Shown: positions 41,781 through 50,609 of the stretch, piece after piece
How the letters are laid out: the number at the start of each line of letters is the position of its first letter
Numbering within the stretch: the stretch's first letter is position 1
NCBI GenBank assembly: GCA_963704355.1
Contig: OY969891.1
Location: forward strand, 558,001-622,000
Source: Bog-473 sp963704355
GTDB taxonomy: Bacteria > Actinomycetota > Acidimicrobiia > Acidimicrobiales > RAAP-2
Reading direction: 5' to 3'
DNA length: 64,000 nucleotides
Notes under the pieces: generated by a model
The model's database searches: none
Told to the model about the DNA's origin: nothing
Seen by the model: the letters and a program-made list of their open reading frames with translations, nothing else
Program-made: the position numbers and the translations under genes

Positions 41781-43756
41781 GGGGTGACCGCCGGACCGAT
41801 GGGCGCGGCCGGTGCGGGCGCGACGCCGCCGCGGTGGCGCCGGAGGAGGGCGTCGACGGCCCAGTCACGCAGGTCGTAGCAGAGGCCGGCCAGACCGCTC
41901 GGAAACAGGATGAGCACGACGATCACGCCGAGCGCGGCCGGGAAGAGTTGCCAGCTGGGTGGCAGGTAGATCGCGCTGCCCTCGACGATGGCGGCGCCGA
42001 GGACGGCGCCGAGAGCCGACCCGAGCCCTCCGACGGCGGTCGAGGTGAACACGACGAGGCTGGCCGACCCCAGGAAGGACGTCACTTGGTACTGCTGGTT
42101 CACCACGAGGAAGAGACACCCGGCCAGCCCGGCGACGAACCCCGAGATGGCGAACGCGGTCAGCTTGGCCCAGGCGACGCGGACGCCGTAGCCCGACGCC
42201 GCCCGCTGGTTGGACGGGAGCGCGCGCAGGACCCGCCCGATCCTGCTGTGGCGCAGCCCCTGCATCGCGACGAGGACCAGCACCAGTACGCCCAGGCACA
42301 GCTCGAAGACCGAGGTCTGCGACGTGATCGAGACCCCGAAGAGAGAAGGGACGCCGAGCTGGCCCTGGGGGATCCAGGAGAACTCGGCGGGCACGAGCAA
42401 GTAGCCCGACGCGGCCAGCGCGAAGGCGAGCGTCGTCACGGCCGCGAACATCCCGTCGAGCCGGAGTGTGGGGAGCCCGACGACCATCGCGACCGCCGCC
42501 GCGACCGCCCCGGCCAGCAACAAGGTGAGGCTGAGGTCCCAGTGCCAGTCGATGAGCGCGACGGCGCCGATCACCCCGCCGACGGCCGCGAACGACATCT
42601 GCCCGAGGCCCACCTGGCCCGACCAGCCGGTAAGCACCACGACGGAGCAGCCGACGACGGCGAGCGCCACGAGCGCAGAGACGCGGATGAGCTCGCCCGG
42701 GCCCATCCAGAGGGGAAGCGTGCAGGCGGCGACGAAGGCGATGAGCGTGCCGGTCGGCCTCGCGACGCGCACCTCGGTGAGGTCGCGGGCGGCGGCCGGC
42801 AGGTCGCGCACGCTGCCGGCCAACGAAAGGGTCGACTCGACCTCGCGGTCGCTGCGCCGGGCGAACAGCTGCCGCACGAGGATGGCGGCGAACACGACGG
42901 CCGCCAGCACCGCCAGCCCCAGCGCCGGGTTGGCCGGCTCGTTCCACGCCACGCCCTGTTGCAGGACGCCGAGCGCGACAGCGGACGCGGCGATGACCGG
43001 GAGCTCGGTGAAGTTGCCCAGGGCCAGCGCGGCGAGGGCCGTGACGAGCGCGGTGAGGCCGTAGGTCGGATCGAGAGGGAGGCCGAGGATGGCGGCCTGG
43101 AAGAAGATGCTGACGAACGACAGCGTTCCGGCCACGACCCAGGTGACCGATTGCAGCCGCCCGACCGGGATGCCGAGCATGGACGCGCGATCGCGCCGGT
43201 CCCCGGTGGCCTGCACGGCGATACCGATGTCGGTCCGGGTGAACCAGAGCGAGACGCCGAGCAAGCAGGCCACCGACACGATGACGGCCACCAGGTCGTT
43301 CGAGTCGAAGACGATGGGCGCGATGTGCCAGGTGAAGTGCCAGGGGAAGCTGATGACGGCGCTCGCGATCGGCGTCTGACCCCAGATCCGCGGGATCAGG
43401 AGGCTGACGACCACGAGCAGTTGGGACAGGCCGATCGTCGCCACCGTGAGGATGAGACGCGGCGATCGCCGGAAGCGCCGGATCACCAGGATCTCCACCA
43501 CCGCCGTGAGGAGGGCGGACGCGACGAGCCCGGTGGCGAGACCCACGAAGTAATTGACGCCGGAGAAGGAGATCAGCCCGACGGCGAGGACGGCGGGGGC
43601 CGTGCCCAGGTCGCCCTGGGCGAAGTTGACCACCTTGTTCAGGCGGTAGACGAGCCCGAGCCCGACGGCCATCAGCGAGCCGAGGAGGCCCAGGACGAGA
43701 CCCTGGACGAAGACGCCGAGCGGAACGGGAAAGAGCGCGAGTTGCACCGCCAGCAC
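41777..43756 (-). CDS. LivH-LivM fusion permease of a branched-chain amino acid type ABC transporter
   Basis: A 659-residue membrane protein in which a LivH-like half (about residues 1-300, with VYRLNKVVNFAQGDLG and ALGNFTELPVIAASA) is joined to a LivM-like half (about 350-640, with GWSGQVGLGQMSFAAVGG and VVFTSTAVGGLGSALGAVLGA). Separate genes are normal; this fusion is seen in some actinobacteria. A GTG at 43756 is used; an upstream frame has no better start or site. It begins the operon LivHM, MFS-LivF-LivG, binding protein, each linked by four-base overlaps. It is divergent from the MacB-type ATPase. Confidence 0.88.
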   Translation of the reverse strand: MLAVQLALFPVPLGVFVQGLVLGLLGSLMAVGLGLVYRLNKVVNFAQGDLGTAPAVLAVGLISFSGVNYFVGLATGLVASALLTAVVEILVIRRFRRSPRLILTVATIGLSQLLVVVSLLIPRIWGQTPIASAVISFPWHFTWHIAPIVFDSNDLVAVIVSVACLLGVSLWFTRTDIGIAVQATGDRRDRASMLGIPVGRLQSVTWVVAGTLSFVSIFFQAAILGLPLDPTYGLTALVTALAALALGNFTELPVIAASAVALGVLQQGVAWNEPANPALGLAVLAAVVFAAILVRQLFARRSDREVESTLSLAGSVRDLPAAARDLTEVRVARPTGTLIAFVAACTLPLWMGPGELIRVSALVALAVVGCSVVVLTGWSGQVGLGQMSFAAVGGVIGAVALIDWHWDLSLTLLLAGAVAAAVAMVVGLPTLRLDGMFAAVTTLAFALAASGYLLVPAEFSWIPQGQLGVPSLFGVSITSQTSVFELCLGVLVLVLVAMQGLRHSRIGRVLRALPSNQRAASGYGVRVAWAKLTAFAISGFVAGLAGCLFLVVNQQYQVTSFLGSASLVVFTSTAVGGLGSALGAVLGAAIVEGSAIYLPPSWQLFPAALGVIVVLILFPSGLAGLCYDLRDWAVDALLRRHRGGVAPAPAAPIGPAVTP

Positions 43757-44009
43757 CGCCGCGACCGACGCCGCAGCCGTAACCGCCGGGCGCCACAGGT
43801 CCGTGCTCAGCGCCTCACGCCCTCGTCATGGCGAACTCGCCCCCCGGGTCAGCCCACTCGATCGTGAGCGGCCTCAGGGTACCGGCCCGCATCGCGCCCG
43901 CCAAGGGGCCAAAGCCCTTTGCCGACGTCCTCGTCCCAGCCTGCCTTGTGTGATGCGACCGGGGCGGGACAGAGTGGGGACGACCCCTGGTTTGACGAAT
44001 CGAGGCATC

Positions 44010-44774
44010 GTGACGCTCACAGACGAGGCGTCGACCCCCCAGCGCGAGGACACTCCGGCGGCGCACGCGGTCGACCTGCGCAAGACGTACGGAACGGGGG
44101 ACGCCACCGTGCACGCGCTGGCCGGCATCGACGTCACCTTCGCCCGCGCCCACTTTACCGCGGTCATGGGCCCGTCGGGTTCCGGGAAGTCCACCCTGAT
44201 GCACTGCATGGCGGGCCTCGACCGGCCGACGTCAGGCAAGACCTACGTCGGCGACCTGGACGTCGGCAGCCTGGACGACGGCGGCCTCACCCAGATGCGC
44301 CGGGACAGGATCGGTTTTGTGTTCCAGTCCTTCAACCTGGTCCCCACACTCACGGCCGCCGAGAACATCACCCTGCCCGTCGACCTGGCCGGACGCAAGG
44401 TAGACCGGGAGTGGTTCGACTACCTGGTGAAGCAACTCGGCATCACCGACCGCCTCACCCATCGCCCCACCGAGATGTCCGGTGGCCAGCAGCAACGGTG
44501 CGCCTGCGCCCGGGCGCTGATCAACCGGCCCGACCTGATCTTCGCCGACGAACCGACAGGAAACTTGGACTCCAACTCGTCGAACGAGATGCTCACCTTC
44601 CTGCAGCGCTCCGTGACCGAGTTCGGCCAGTCGATCGTCATGGTGACCCACGACGCTCACGGGGCGGCCTTCGCCGACCGCGTCATCTTCCTGGCCGACG
44701 GCAAGGTGGTGGACGAGCTGGCCGAGCCGACGGCGGATTCGGTGCTCGAGCGGGTGCGGAGACTGGGCGCCTGA
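44010..44774 (+). CDS. ABC transporter ATP-binding protein, MacB/LolD type
   Basis: A 254-residue ATPase with Walker A GPSGSGKSTLMHCMAGLDRPT, signature MSGGQQQR, Walker B LIFADEPTGNLDSN and the MVTHD His-loop, the classic MacB/FtsE/LolD set. It would drive the FtsX-type permease encoded one base downstream, a mechanotransmission-type system for lipoprotein, peptide or drug export. The GTG at 44010 is preferred over an in-frame ATG at 43953, though neither has a strong ribosome site. Confidence 0.92.
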   Translation: MTLTDEASTPQREDTPAAHAVDLRKTYGTGDATVHALAGIDVTFARAHFTAVMGPSGSGKSTLMHCMAGLDRPTSGKTYVGDLDVGSLDDGGLTQMRRDRIGFVFQSFNLVPTLTAAENITLPVDLAGRKVDREWFDYLVKQLGITDRLTHRPTEMSGGQQQRCACARALINRPDLIFADEPTGNLDSNSSNEMLTFLQRSVTEFGQSIVMVTHDAHGAAFADRVIFLADGKVVDELAEPTADSVLERVRRLGA

Positions 44775-44775
44775 G

Positions 44776-46279
44776 ATGTGGAACGTCACCATCAAGGGGC
44801 TGCTCGCCCACAAGCTGCGGCTGGCCCTGACGGGGCTGGCGATCGTGTTGGGGGTGACGTTCATCGCCGGGACGTTCGTCTTGACCGACACCTTGCACAA
44901 CACGTTCGACACGCTGTTCGGGAACATCTACCAGAACATCGACTTCCAGGTCCGCGGGGTGGCGCAGTTCGGCAGCGGCGGCAACGCGACCCGCAACCCC
45001 ATCCCCGAGTCGCTCCTCTCGACCGTGCGGGCCGTGCCAGGGGTCGAGGCGGCCGAAGGGTCGGTCACGGGGCCGGCGCAGTACATCGGCCACGACGGCA
45101 AGGCCATCTCCTCGGGCGGGGCGCCGACGATTGGGTTGTCCTTCGACACCGACCAGCAGCTCTCTGCGCTGCGGCTGGTCGAGGGCAGGGCGCCCACGGC
45201 GCCCAACCAGGTCGTCATGGACCTCGGCACCGCGCAGAAATACCACTTCTCGGTCGGCCAGCAGGTGCGGATCCTGCTGCCGCAGGAACCCACCGGGACC
45301 TTCACCATCACCGGCATCGCCAAATTCGGGACAGCCGACAACCTGGCGGGCGCCACGTTGGCCGCGTTCGACGTCCCGACGGCCCAGGCGCTGTTCGGCG
45401 AGGTGGCCCAGTTCGACGCCATCAACGTCGTGACCACGCCGGGGGCGGACAAGGCGACGGTCCAGCGCGCCCTCGCTCACGCGCTGCCGCGGGGCGTCGA
45501 GGTCGTGACCGGTCAGACCGTCGTAAACGAGCAGACGAGCGCGATCAGCTCCGCCCTGTCGTTCTTCAATACCGCGCTGCTCGTCTTCGCTTTCATCGCC
45601 CTGTTCGTCGGCGGCTTCACCATCGTGAACACCTTCTCCATCATCGTGGGCCAGCGCACCAAGGAATTGGCCTTGCTCCGGATCGTGGGCGCCAGTCGAA
45701 GACAGGTCTTTCGGTCGGTGCTCCTCGAAGCGGGGATCGTGGGACTGATCTCCTCGCTCGTCGGCCTCGGGCTCGGGGTCCTCGCGGCGCTCGGACTGGA
45801 GGCGCTGCTCAGCGGGTTCGGCGTCACGCTCCCGTCGGGCCCCCTGGCGTTCGAGGCGCGCACGGTCGTCGTCTGTCTCATCGTGGGTGTCGGGGTGACG
45901 CTGGTCTCTGCCATCGGGCCGGCGCGGCGCGCCGTGCGCATCGCACCCGTCGAAGCCGTCTCCGAGCAGCAGGCAGAGCACGACATCTCCATGCGGCGCC
46001 GGTTCACCTGGGGCCTGGGCGTGACCCTGGCCGGGGTGCTGGCGCTCACGGTCGGCCTGACGCAGCCGGCGATCCAGCTCGTCGGGCTCGGGGCCATCCT
46101 GATCTTCGTCGGCGTGGCCCGCCTGGCGCCCGCCGTGGCCCGCCCGATGTCGAGCGTCATCGGGCGCCCGCTCGCCTGGATCCTCGGGATGTCGGGCCGG
46201 CTCGGCCGGGAGAACTCCATGCGCAGCCCGCGGCGGACGGCCCAGACGGCGTCGGCGCTGATGGTGGGACTCGCGCTCG
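44776..46279 (+). CDS. FtsX/MacB-type ABC permease, N-terminal part (frameshifted)
   Basis: The first 501 codons of a large permease. It begins MWNVTIKGLLAHKLRLALTG with the first transmembrane helix, followed by a large extracytoplasmic domain and helices with TIVNTFSIIVGQRTKELALLRIVGASRRQV, the FtsX motif. After LMVGLAL the frame fails at GGTGTCGG (46279-46285): an extra G at 46279 shifts the reading so that LMVGLALVSAIAVFG becomes LMVGLALGVGHRG. The wrong frame stays open to 47541 only because of high GC. Removing one G restores one protein of about 842 residues. Confidence 0.75.
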
Positions 46280-47302
46280 GTGTCGGCCATCGCGGTGTTC
46301 GGCGCATCGATCTCACGGTCGGCCACGAGCAGCATCGACAACGCGATCAGCGCCGACCTGATCGTCACGAACTCCAACACCAACGGGCCGGGAGGGTTCA
46401 GCACGACGGTGCCGAAGGTGGCCTCGTCGGTGCCCGGCGTGACGGCCTCGTCCACCGTGTTCGGCGGACAGTTCGAGGTGCGGGGCTCGATCCAGTCGCT
46501 GCGGGCGCTCTCGACGCAGGGTCTCTCGGACACCGTGATCTTGAACATGGCCTCGGGGAGTCCGCAATCGCTCAACGCCGGCGACCTGTTGATCGACACC
46601 ACGACGGCCAGCTCCGACCACCTCAGCGTGGGCGACACCGTCCCGGTGAAGTTCGCGCTCACCGGCAACTCCCGGATGCGCATCGGCGGGATCTTCCAGG
46701 CCAACTCGCTCATCGGCAGCTACCTCGTGGGCCAGAACTTCTATCAGTTCCACTTCCAGAACCCGCTCCCCGGAGCCGTGCTCTTGAAGACGGACGGGCG
46801 TGCGTCGGTGCAGCAGGCGGTGCAGCACGCGCTCGCGGCGTACCCCAACGTGCAGGTCCAGAGCCGGGCCCAGTTCGAGCAGTCGCAGTCCGCGCAGGTC
46901 AACCAGCTGCTCGGGCTGGTCTACGCGCTGCTCGCCCTGGCGGTGCTGATCGCGATGATCGGGATCGTGAACACCCTGATGCTCTCGGTGTTCGAACGCA
47001 CCCACGAGATCGGCCTGCTGCGGGCCGTCGGCATGAAGCGGCGGCAGATCCGGGCGATGATCCGCTCGGAGTCGGTCATCCTGGCCATCTTCGGCGCGGT
47101 CATCGGCATCATCGTCGGGACGCTGCTCGGCATCGCCCTGGTGTCCTCGCTGCACTCGCAGGGCATCACGTCGACGGAGGTCCCGGCGCAGAGCCTGATC
47201 ATCTTCCTCGTGCTCGCGGCGGTGCTCGGCCTCATCGCTGCGGGCTGGCCGGCCCGGCGGGCGGCGCGCCTGGACGTGCTGGCGGCGATCGCCGCCGAGT
47301 GA
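46280..47302 (+). CDS. FtsX/MacB-type ABC permease, C-terminal part (frameshifted)
   Basis: The continuation of the same permease in the next frame, starting VSAIAVFGASI at 46280. It contains the second extracytoplasmic domain and the C-terminal FtsX core: MIGIVNTLMLSVFERTHEIGLLRAVGMKRRQIRAM, followed by helices and the usual WPARRAARLDVLAAIAAE end. The family needs both parts, so as sequenced the product is truncated. The intact protein sequence on both sides suggests a sequencing error or a very recent mutation. Confidence 0.8.
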   Translation: MSAIAVFGASISRSATSSIDNAISADLIVTNSNTNGPGGFSTTVPKVASSVPGVTASSTVFGGQFEVRGSIQSLRALSTQGLSDTVILNMASGSPQSLNAGDLLIDTTTASSDHLSVGDTVPVKFALTGNSRMRIGGIFQANSLIGSYLVGQNFYQFHFQNPLPGAVLLKTDGRASVQQAVQHALAAYPNVQVQSRAQFEQSQSAQVNQLLGLVYALLALAVLIAMIGIVNTLMLSVFERTHEIGLLRAVGMKRRQIRAMIRSESVILAIFGAVIGIIVGTLLGIALVSSLHSQGITSTEVPAQSLIIFLVLAAVLGLIAAGWPARRAARLDVLAAIAAE

Positions 47303-47351
47303 CGCGCGTCGCCCCCGGACGGCGAGGGCGCCCCTCACTACAGTTGCCGTC

Positions 47352-48299
47352 ATGGCCACGACCACGAGGGCGACCGACCGCACGCCGAGCGCGTTCCGCC
47401 TCCCCGGTTACCCGATCGCCGTCGGCCCCTTCACCCACCTGGCGGCGGAGCGGGACCGGCTGGCGGCGCTGCGCTGGCGCCACTTCGACGCCCACCAGCT
47501 GGGGGCGACAGTCGGCGGGGAGATCACCGGCGTCGACCTGACCGTCGAGCAACCCGACGAGGTGATCGACGAGCTGCGACAGGCCCTCTACGACTACAAG
47601 GTCATCTTCTTCCGGGACCAGCCCCTCACGCCCGCCCAGCATGTCGCGTTCGCCCGCCGCTTCGGCGAGCTGGAAGTGCACCCGTTCCTGCCGTCCAACA
47701 CCGGCGAGGCCGAGCTGGTCCGCTTCGAGAAGACGGCTGAGGTGAGCGGCTACGAGAACTCGTGGCATCACGACGTGACCTGGCGGGCCCGCCCCTCCAT
47801 GGGCGCGATCCTGCACGCGTCCTCGGTTCCTGACCATGGGGGCGACACGCTGTTCGCCGACATGTACGCGGCCTATGACGCCCTCGACGAGGCGACCAAG
47901 GCGGAGATCGACGGGATGACGGCGGTGCACGACTTCACCCAGACCTTCGGCCATCAGATGACGAAGGACGAACGCACGAAGGCGCAGGAACAGTACCCAC
48001 AGGTGGAACACCCCGTCGTGTGCACGCACCCGGGCACGGGAAAGTTGCACCTCTATGTGAACCGGCCCTTCGTGAGCCACCTCGAGGGGCTCGATCCGGC
48101 GGCGAGCCGCGAGCTGCTCGACCGGCTGTGCCGGCAGGCCGACGCGGCCGAGCACCAGTGCCGCTTCAGCTGGTCGAAGGACGCGGTCGCGTTCTGGGAC
48201 AACCGGGCCGTCCAGCACTACGCCTCGAGCGACTACTGGCCGCACCGCCGCACGATGGAGCGGGCGTCGATCATCGGGGCGAGGCCCACCCGCGCCTGA
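47352..48299 (+). CDS. TauD/TfdA-family Fe(II)/2-oxoglutarate dioxygenase
   Basis: A 315-residue 2-oxoglutarate-dependent dioxygenase. LGATVGGEITGVDLT is the family start, WHHDVTW near residue 138 gives the HxD iron ligands, and VAFWDNRAVQHYASSDYW provides the distal His, followed by an Arg near R-R-T-M-E-R for 2-oxoglutarate. The full set of metal ligands is present. The typical substrate is a sulfonate, phenoxy acid or other small organic; no ligand cluster nearby fixes it. ATG follows TTGCCGTC, with no strong ribosome site. Confidence 0.9.
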   Translation: MATTTRATDRTPSAFRLPGYPIAVGPFTHLAAERDRLAALRWRHFDAHQLGATVGGEITGVDLTVEQPDEVIDELRQALYDYKVIFFRDQPLTPAQHVAFARRFGELEVHPFLPSNTGEAELVRFEKTAEVSGYENSWHHDVTWRARPSMGAILHASSVPDHGGDTLFADMYAAYDALDEATKAEIDGMTAVHDFTQTFGHQMTKDERTKAQEQYPQVEHPVVCTHPGTGKLHLYVNRPFVSHLEGLDPAASRELLDRLCRQADAAEHQCRFSWSKDAVAFWDNRAVQHYASSDYWPHRRTMERASIIGARPTRA

Positions 48300-48397
48300 T
48301 CAGCTCGTACGCGGTCAACAACGGTTTCCAGGGGCCTGTTCGGGCTGTACCGCCGGGTTGACGCAGTGGACCTGGCCAGCGCGGCGTTTTCCGCCTG

Positions 48398-49972
48398 GTG
48401 GCTGAACGTATTCTTCGGCACATGGCTGGGCTCGGAAGATTTGCTCGCCGACTACGAGATCGGCAGGACGACGTCCTACCACTCGCTGCTGGTCCGGTTT
48501 CCAACGGCGAGTTCGTGCCGGCCCCGCCTGCACAACGCGACCACGCTGTCAACGCCCTGATCCGGTCGACGATCGACGACGCGGCTCGACGCCTCGGAGT
48601 GGACCGGCGACGCTTTCTCCAAGGTGCCGGGGCCGTAGCGGCCTCGCTCGCCGTCTTCGAGCTGGCGGGCTGCTCGTCGAACCCGGGCGGCGGCGGTCAG
48701 GCCGCGGCCGGCGGAAGAGGGCACGGTGGTCGTTTCAAGACGCCACCGCCAGAGGACACCGCCGCGTGCCAGCAGGCCTTGACCGGCTCCGAGTTCATCT
48801 TCGACGCTCATACACACCACGTGATCCCGGCCGGACCGTGGGTCGACGATGCGCCCGAGACGACGTCGTTGGTGCTCTCCATGTTGCCTCCGGACTGCAC
48901 CGACACCCAGCGGCTCGACTGCGTCGACCGCGCCAACTATCTCCACGACCTGTTCCTGGCCAGCGACACGACCGTCGCCGTCTTGACCGACGTACCCAAT
49001 TCGGGCCCGTCGAACGCGCCGATCCCATTTCCCGAGGCGCTGAGCACGCAAGAGATCATGGCGGGCCTGACCCACGGCGGCGCGAGCAGGGTGCTGGTCG
49101 AGAACATCCTGGCGCCCAACGTCGGACCAATCGAGGCGACGCTGGAGGAGATGTCGGGCGCTGTGGCAGCAGGCCCGCCCGCCGCGTTCAAGGTCTACAC
49201 GGCGTGGAGCCCGAGCGGTCAGGGCTACTCGCTGGAAGACCCGACGATCGGTCTCCCCACCGTGCAACACGCCCACGACCTGGGCGTCAAGGTGTTCGTG
49301 GCGCACAAGGGCCTCCCGCTCGTGAACTTCGATCCCGCCTTCAACGGTCCCGAGGACATCGTGGCCGTCTCACGGCAATTTCCCGACATGCAATTCGTCG
49401 TGTACCACGCTGCATGGGATCCCTCCCATGTCGAAGGGCCCTACAACCCGGCGGCGACGATCGGGATCGACACGCTTCTCAGCGCACTCGACCGCCACGG
49501 CGTCCCGCCGAACGACAACGTCTGGGTCGACGTGGCCACCCTGTGGCGACAGCTCTTGACCCAACCGGACCAGGCAGCGCACGCGCTGGGGAAGGTGCTC
49601 AGCCGGGTCGGCGAGCGCAGGGTCCTCTGGGGCACCGACGCCATCTGGTACGGGAGTCCCGAACCACAGATCATGGCCATGCGGACCTTCGAGATCACGA
49701 GCGAGTTCCAGGATGTGTATGGATACCCGGCGATCACCGACGAGGTGAGAGCGGCCCTCTTCGGCCTCAACGGGGCCGAGCTCTTCGGCATCGACCCGAC
49801 CGCCACCCGGTGCGCGCTGACAGGGGATCCCCTCAGCGAGAACATCCAAGAGACAGCGCTGTTGCGGGAAGAAGGGGCACTTCGATCGGCCTGGAAGCCG
49901 AACGGGCCGACCACCCGCCGTCAGGTCCTGGACTGGCTCGCCTCGTCCACAACGAGCTGGGTACCGTCATAG
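48398..49972 (+). CDS. Tat-signal amidohydrolase-family lipoprotein
   Basis: A 524-residue exported metal-dependent hydrolase. A leader of about 60 residues (with PVSNGEFVPAPP, typical of this subgroup) precedes the Tat motif DRRRFLQGAGAVAASLAVF and a lipobox LAGCSS, so it is probably a lipid-anchored Tat protein. The amidohydrolase domain has FDAHTHHVIP at its start, VFVAHKG in the middle and LWGTDAIWYGSP near residue 410, which are the metal ligands and active-site motifs. GTG at 48398 is used because the N-terminal block fits the subgroup; ATG at 48422 is an alternative. Confidence 0.8.
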   Translation: MAERILRHMAGLGRFARRLRDRQDDVLPLAAGPVSNGEFVPAPPAQRDHAVNALIRSTIDDAARRLGVDRRRFLQGAGAVAASLAVFELAGCSSNPGGGGQAAAGGRGHGGRFKTPPPEDTAACQQALTGSEFIFDAHTHHVIPAGPWVDDAPETTSLVLSMLPPDCTDTQRLDCVDRANYLHDLFLASDTTVAVLTDVPNSGPSNAPIPFPEALSTQEIMAGLTHGGASRVLVENILAPNVGPIEATLEEMSGAVAAGPPAAFKVYTAWSPSGQGYSLEDPTIGLPTVQHAHDLGVKVFVAHKGLPLVNFDPAFNGPEDIVAVSRQFPDMQFVVYHAAWDPSHVEGPYNPAATIGIDTLLSALDRHGVPPNDNVWVDVATLWRQLLTQPDQAAHALGKVLSRVGERRVLWGTDAIWYGSPEPQIMAMRTFEITSEFQDVYGYPAITDEVRAALFGLNGAELFGIDPTATRCALTGDPLSENIQETALLREEGALRSAWKPNGPTTRRQVLDWLASSTTSWVPS

Positions 49973-49988
49973 CGCCAGGCCGACCGCC

Positions 49989-50594
49989 GTGACACGTCGA
50001 GGGCTCATCCTGATCGTGGTCGTCGTTCTCGCGCTCGCGGGTGGAGCGATTGGACTCACGCTTGCGTCGGCGGGCCACCGATCCGCCTCGACAAGGGGGG
50101 GAACTCCGGGCGCGCGCCCGATCGTCTTGAGAGGGAACGGGTTGGGGTCCGCCAACTTCGGTCAGCCCGAGGCCGCCGCCATCACCGCGCTTCAGGCGCT
50201 CCTCGGGCCGGCCAGGTCGAAAGGGCCCATCGCCATGGCGGGCAACTGCACCGTTGACGCCGCCATGCAGTGGTCGACGATCACCGTGTACTTCCTGCAC
50301 GGCGAGTTTGTGGGCTACGCCACCGCTTCGCTCCTTGGCGAACAAGGCGCGAACGTCCTCCCCGACGCCGCGACTGCCGCAGGTCTGCGCGTCGGCGACA
50401 CCCTCGCCCGCGCCGAACAGCTCTATGCGGGCGACATCAGGACCTCGTACTCGCAGGGCGGGAGCTGGTCCGTGGTCACGTCGAACGGGACCCTGGCCGG
50501 CTACTTGACGAACGAGATCAAGTCCACCCATCCCGCTCCTCACATCGCTGACGTGACGGCGGGCTCAGTGGGCTGCCCGGCTGCGTCCCCGTGA
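49989..50594 (+). CDS. Small secreted or membrane-anchored protein of unknown function
   Basis: No known family is recognised. The 201-residue protein has an N-terminal hydrophobic segment (MTRRGLILIVVVVLALAGGAIGLTL) that acts as anchor or signal peptide. The extracellular part has two Cys (AGNCTVDAAMQW and SVGCPAASP) that could pair, and a STITVYFLHGEFVGYATASL strand-like region. The start is a GTG 16 bases after the amidohydrolase gene, so co-transcription is likely. Confidence 0.7.
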   Translation: MTRRGLILIVVVVLALAGGAIGLTLASAGHRSASTRGGTPGARPIVLRGNGLGSANFGQPEAAAITALQALLGPARSKGPIAMAGNCTVDAAMQWSTITVYFLHGEFVGYATASLLGEQGANVLPDAATAAGLRVGDTLARAEQLYAGDIRTSYSQGGSWSVVTSNGTLAGYLTNEIKSTHPAPHIADVTAGSVGCPAASP

Positions 50595-50609
50595 TCGACG
50601 TCGTCGGCG

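Noticed and set aside
41735..43867. A 710-residue plus-strand frame opposite LivHM
   Set aside because: Highly charged low-complexity reading that mirrors hydrophobic permease codons.
44683..46713. A 676-residue minus-strand frame opposite the FtsX-type permease
   Set aside because: Shadow frame with biased composition; it also ends across the ATPase gene.
46280..47541. The extended first frame of the permease to 47541
   Set aside because: After 46279 it reads an Arg-rich nonsense sequence and overlaps the TauD gene; the true continuation is one base shifted.
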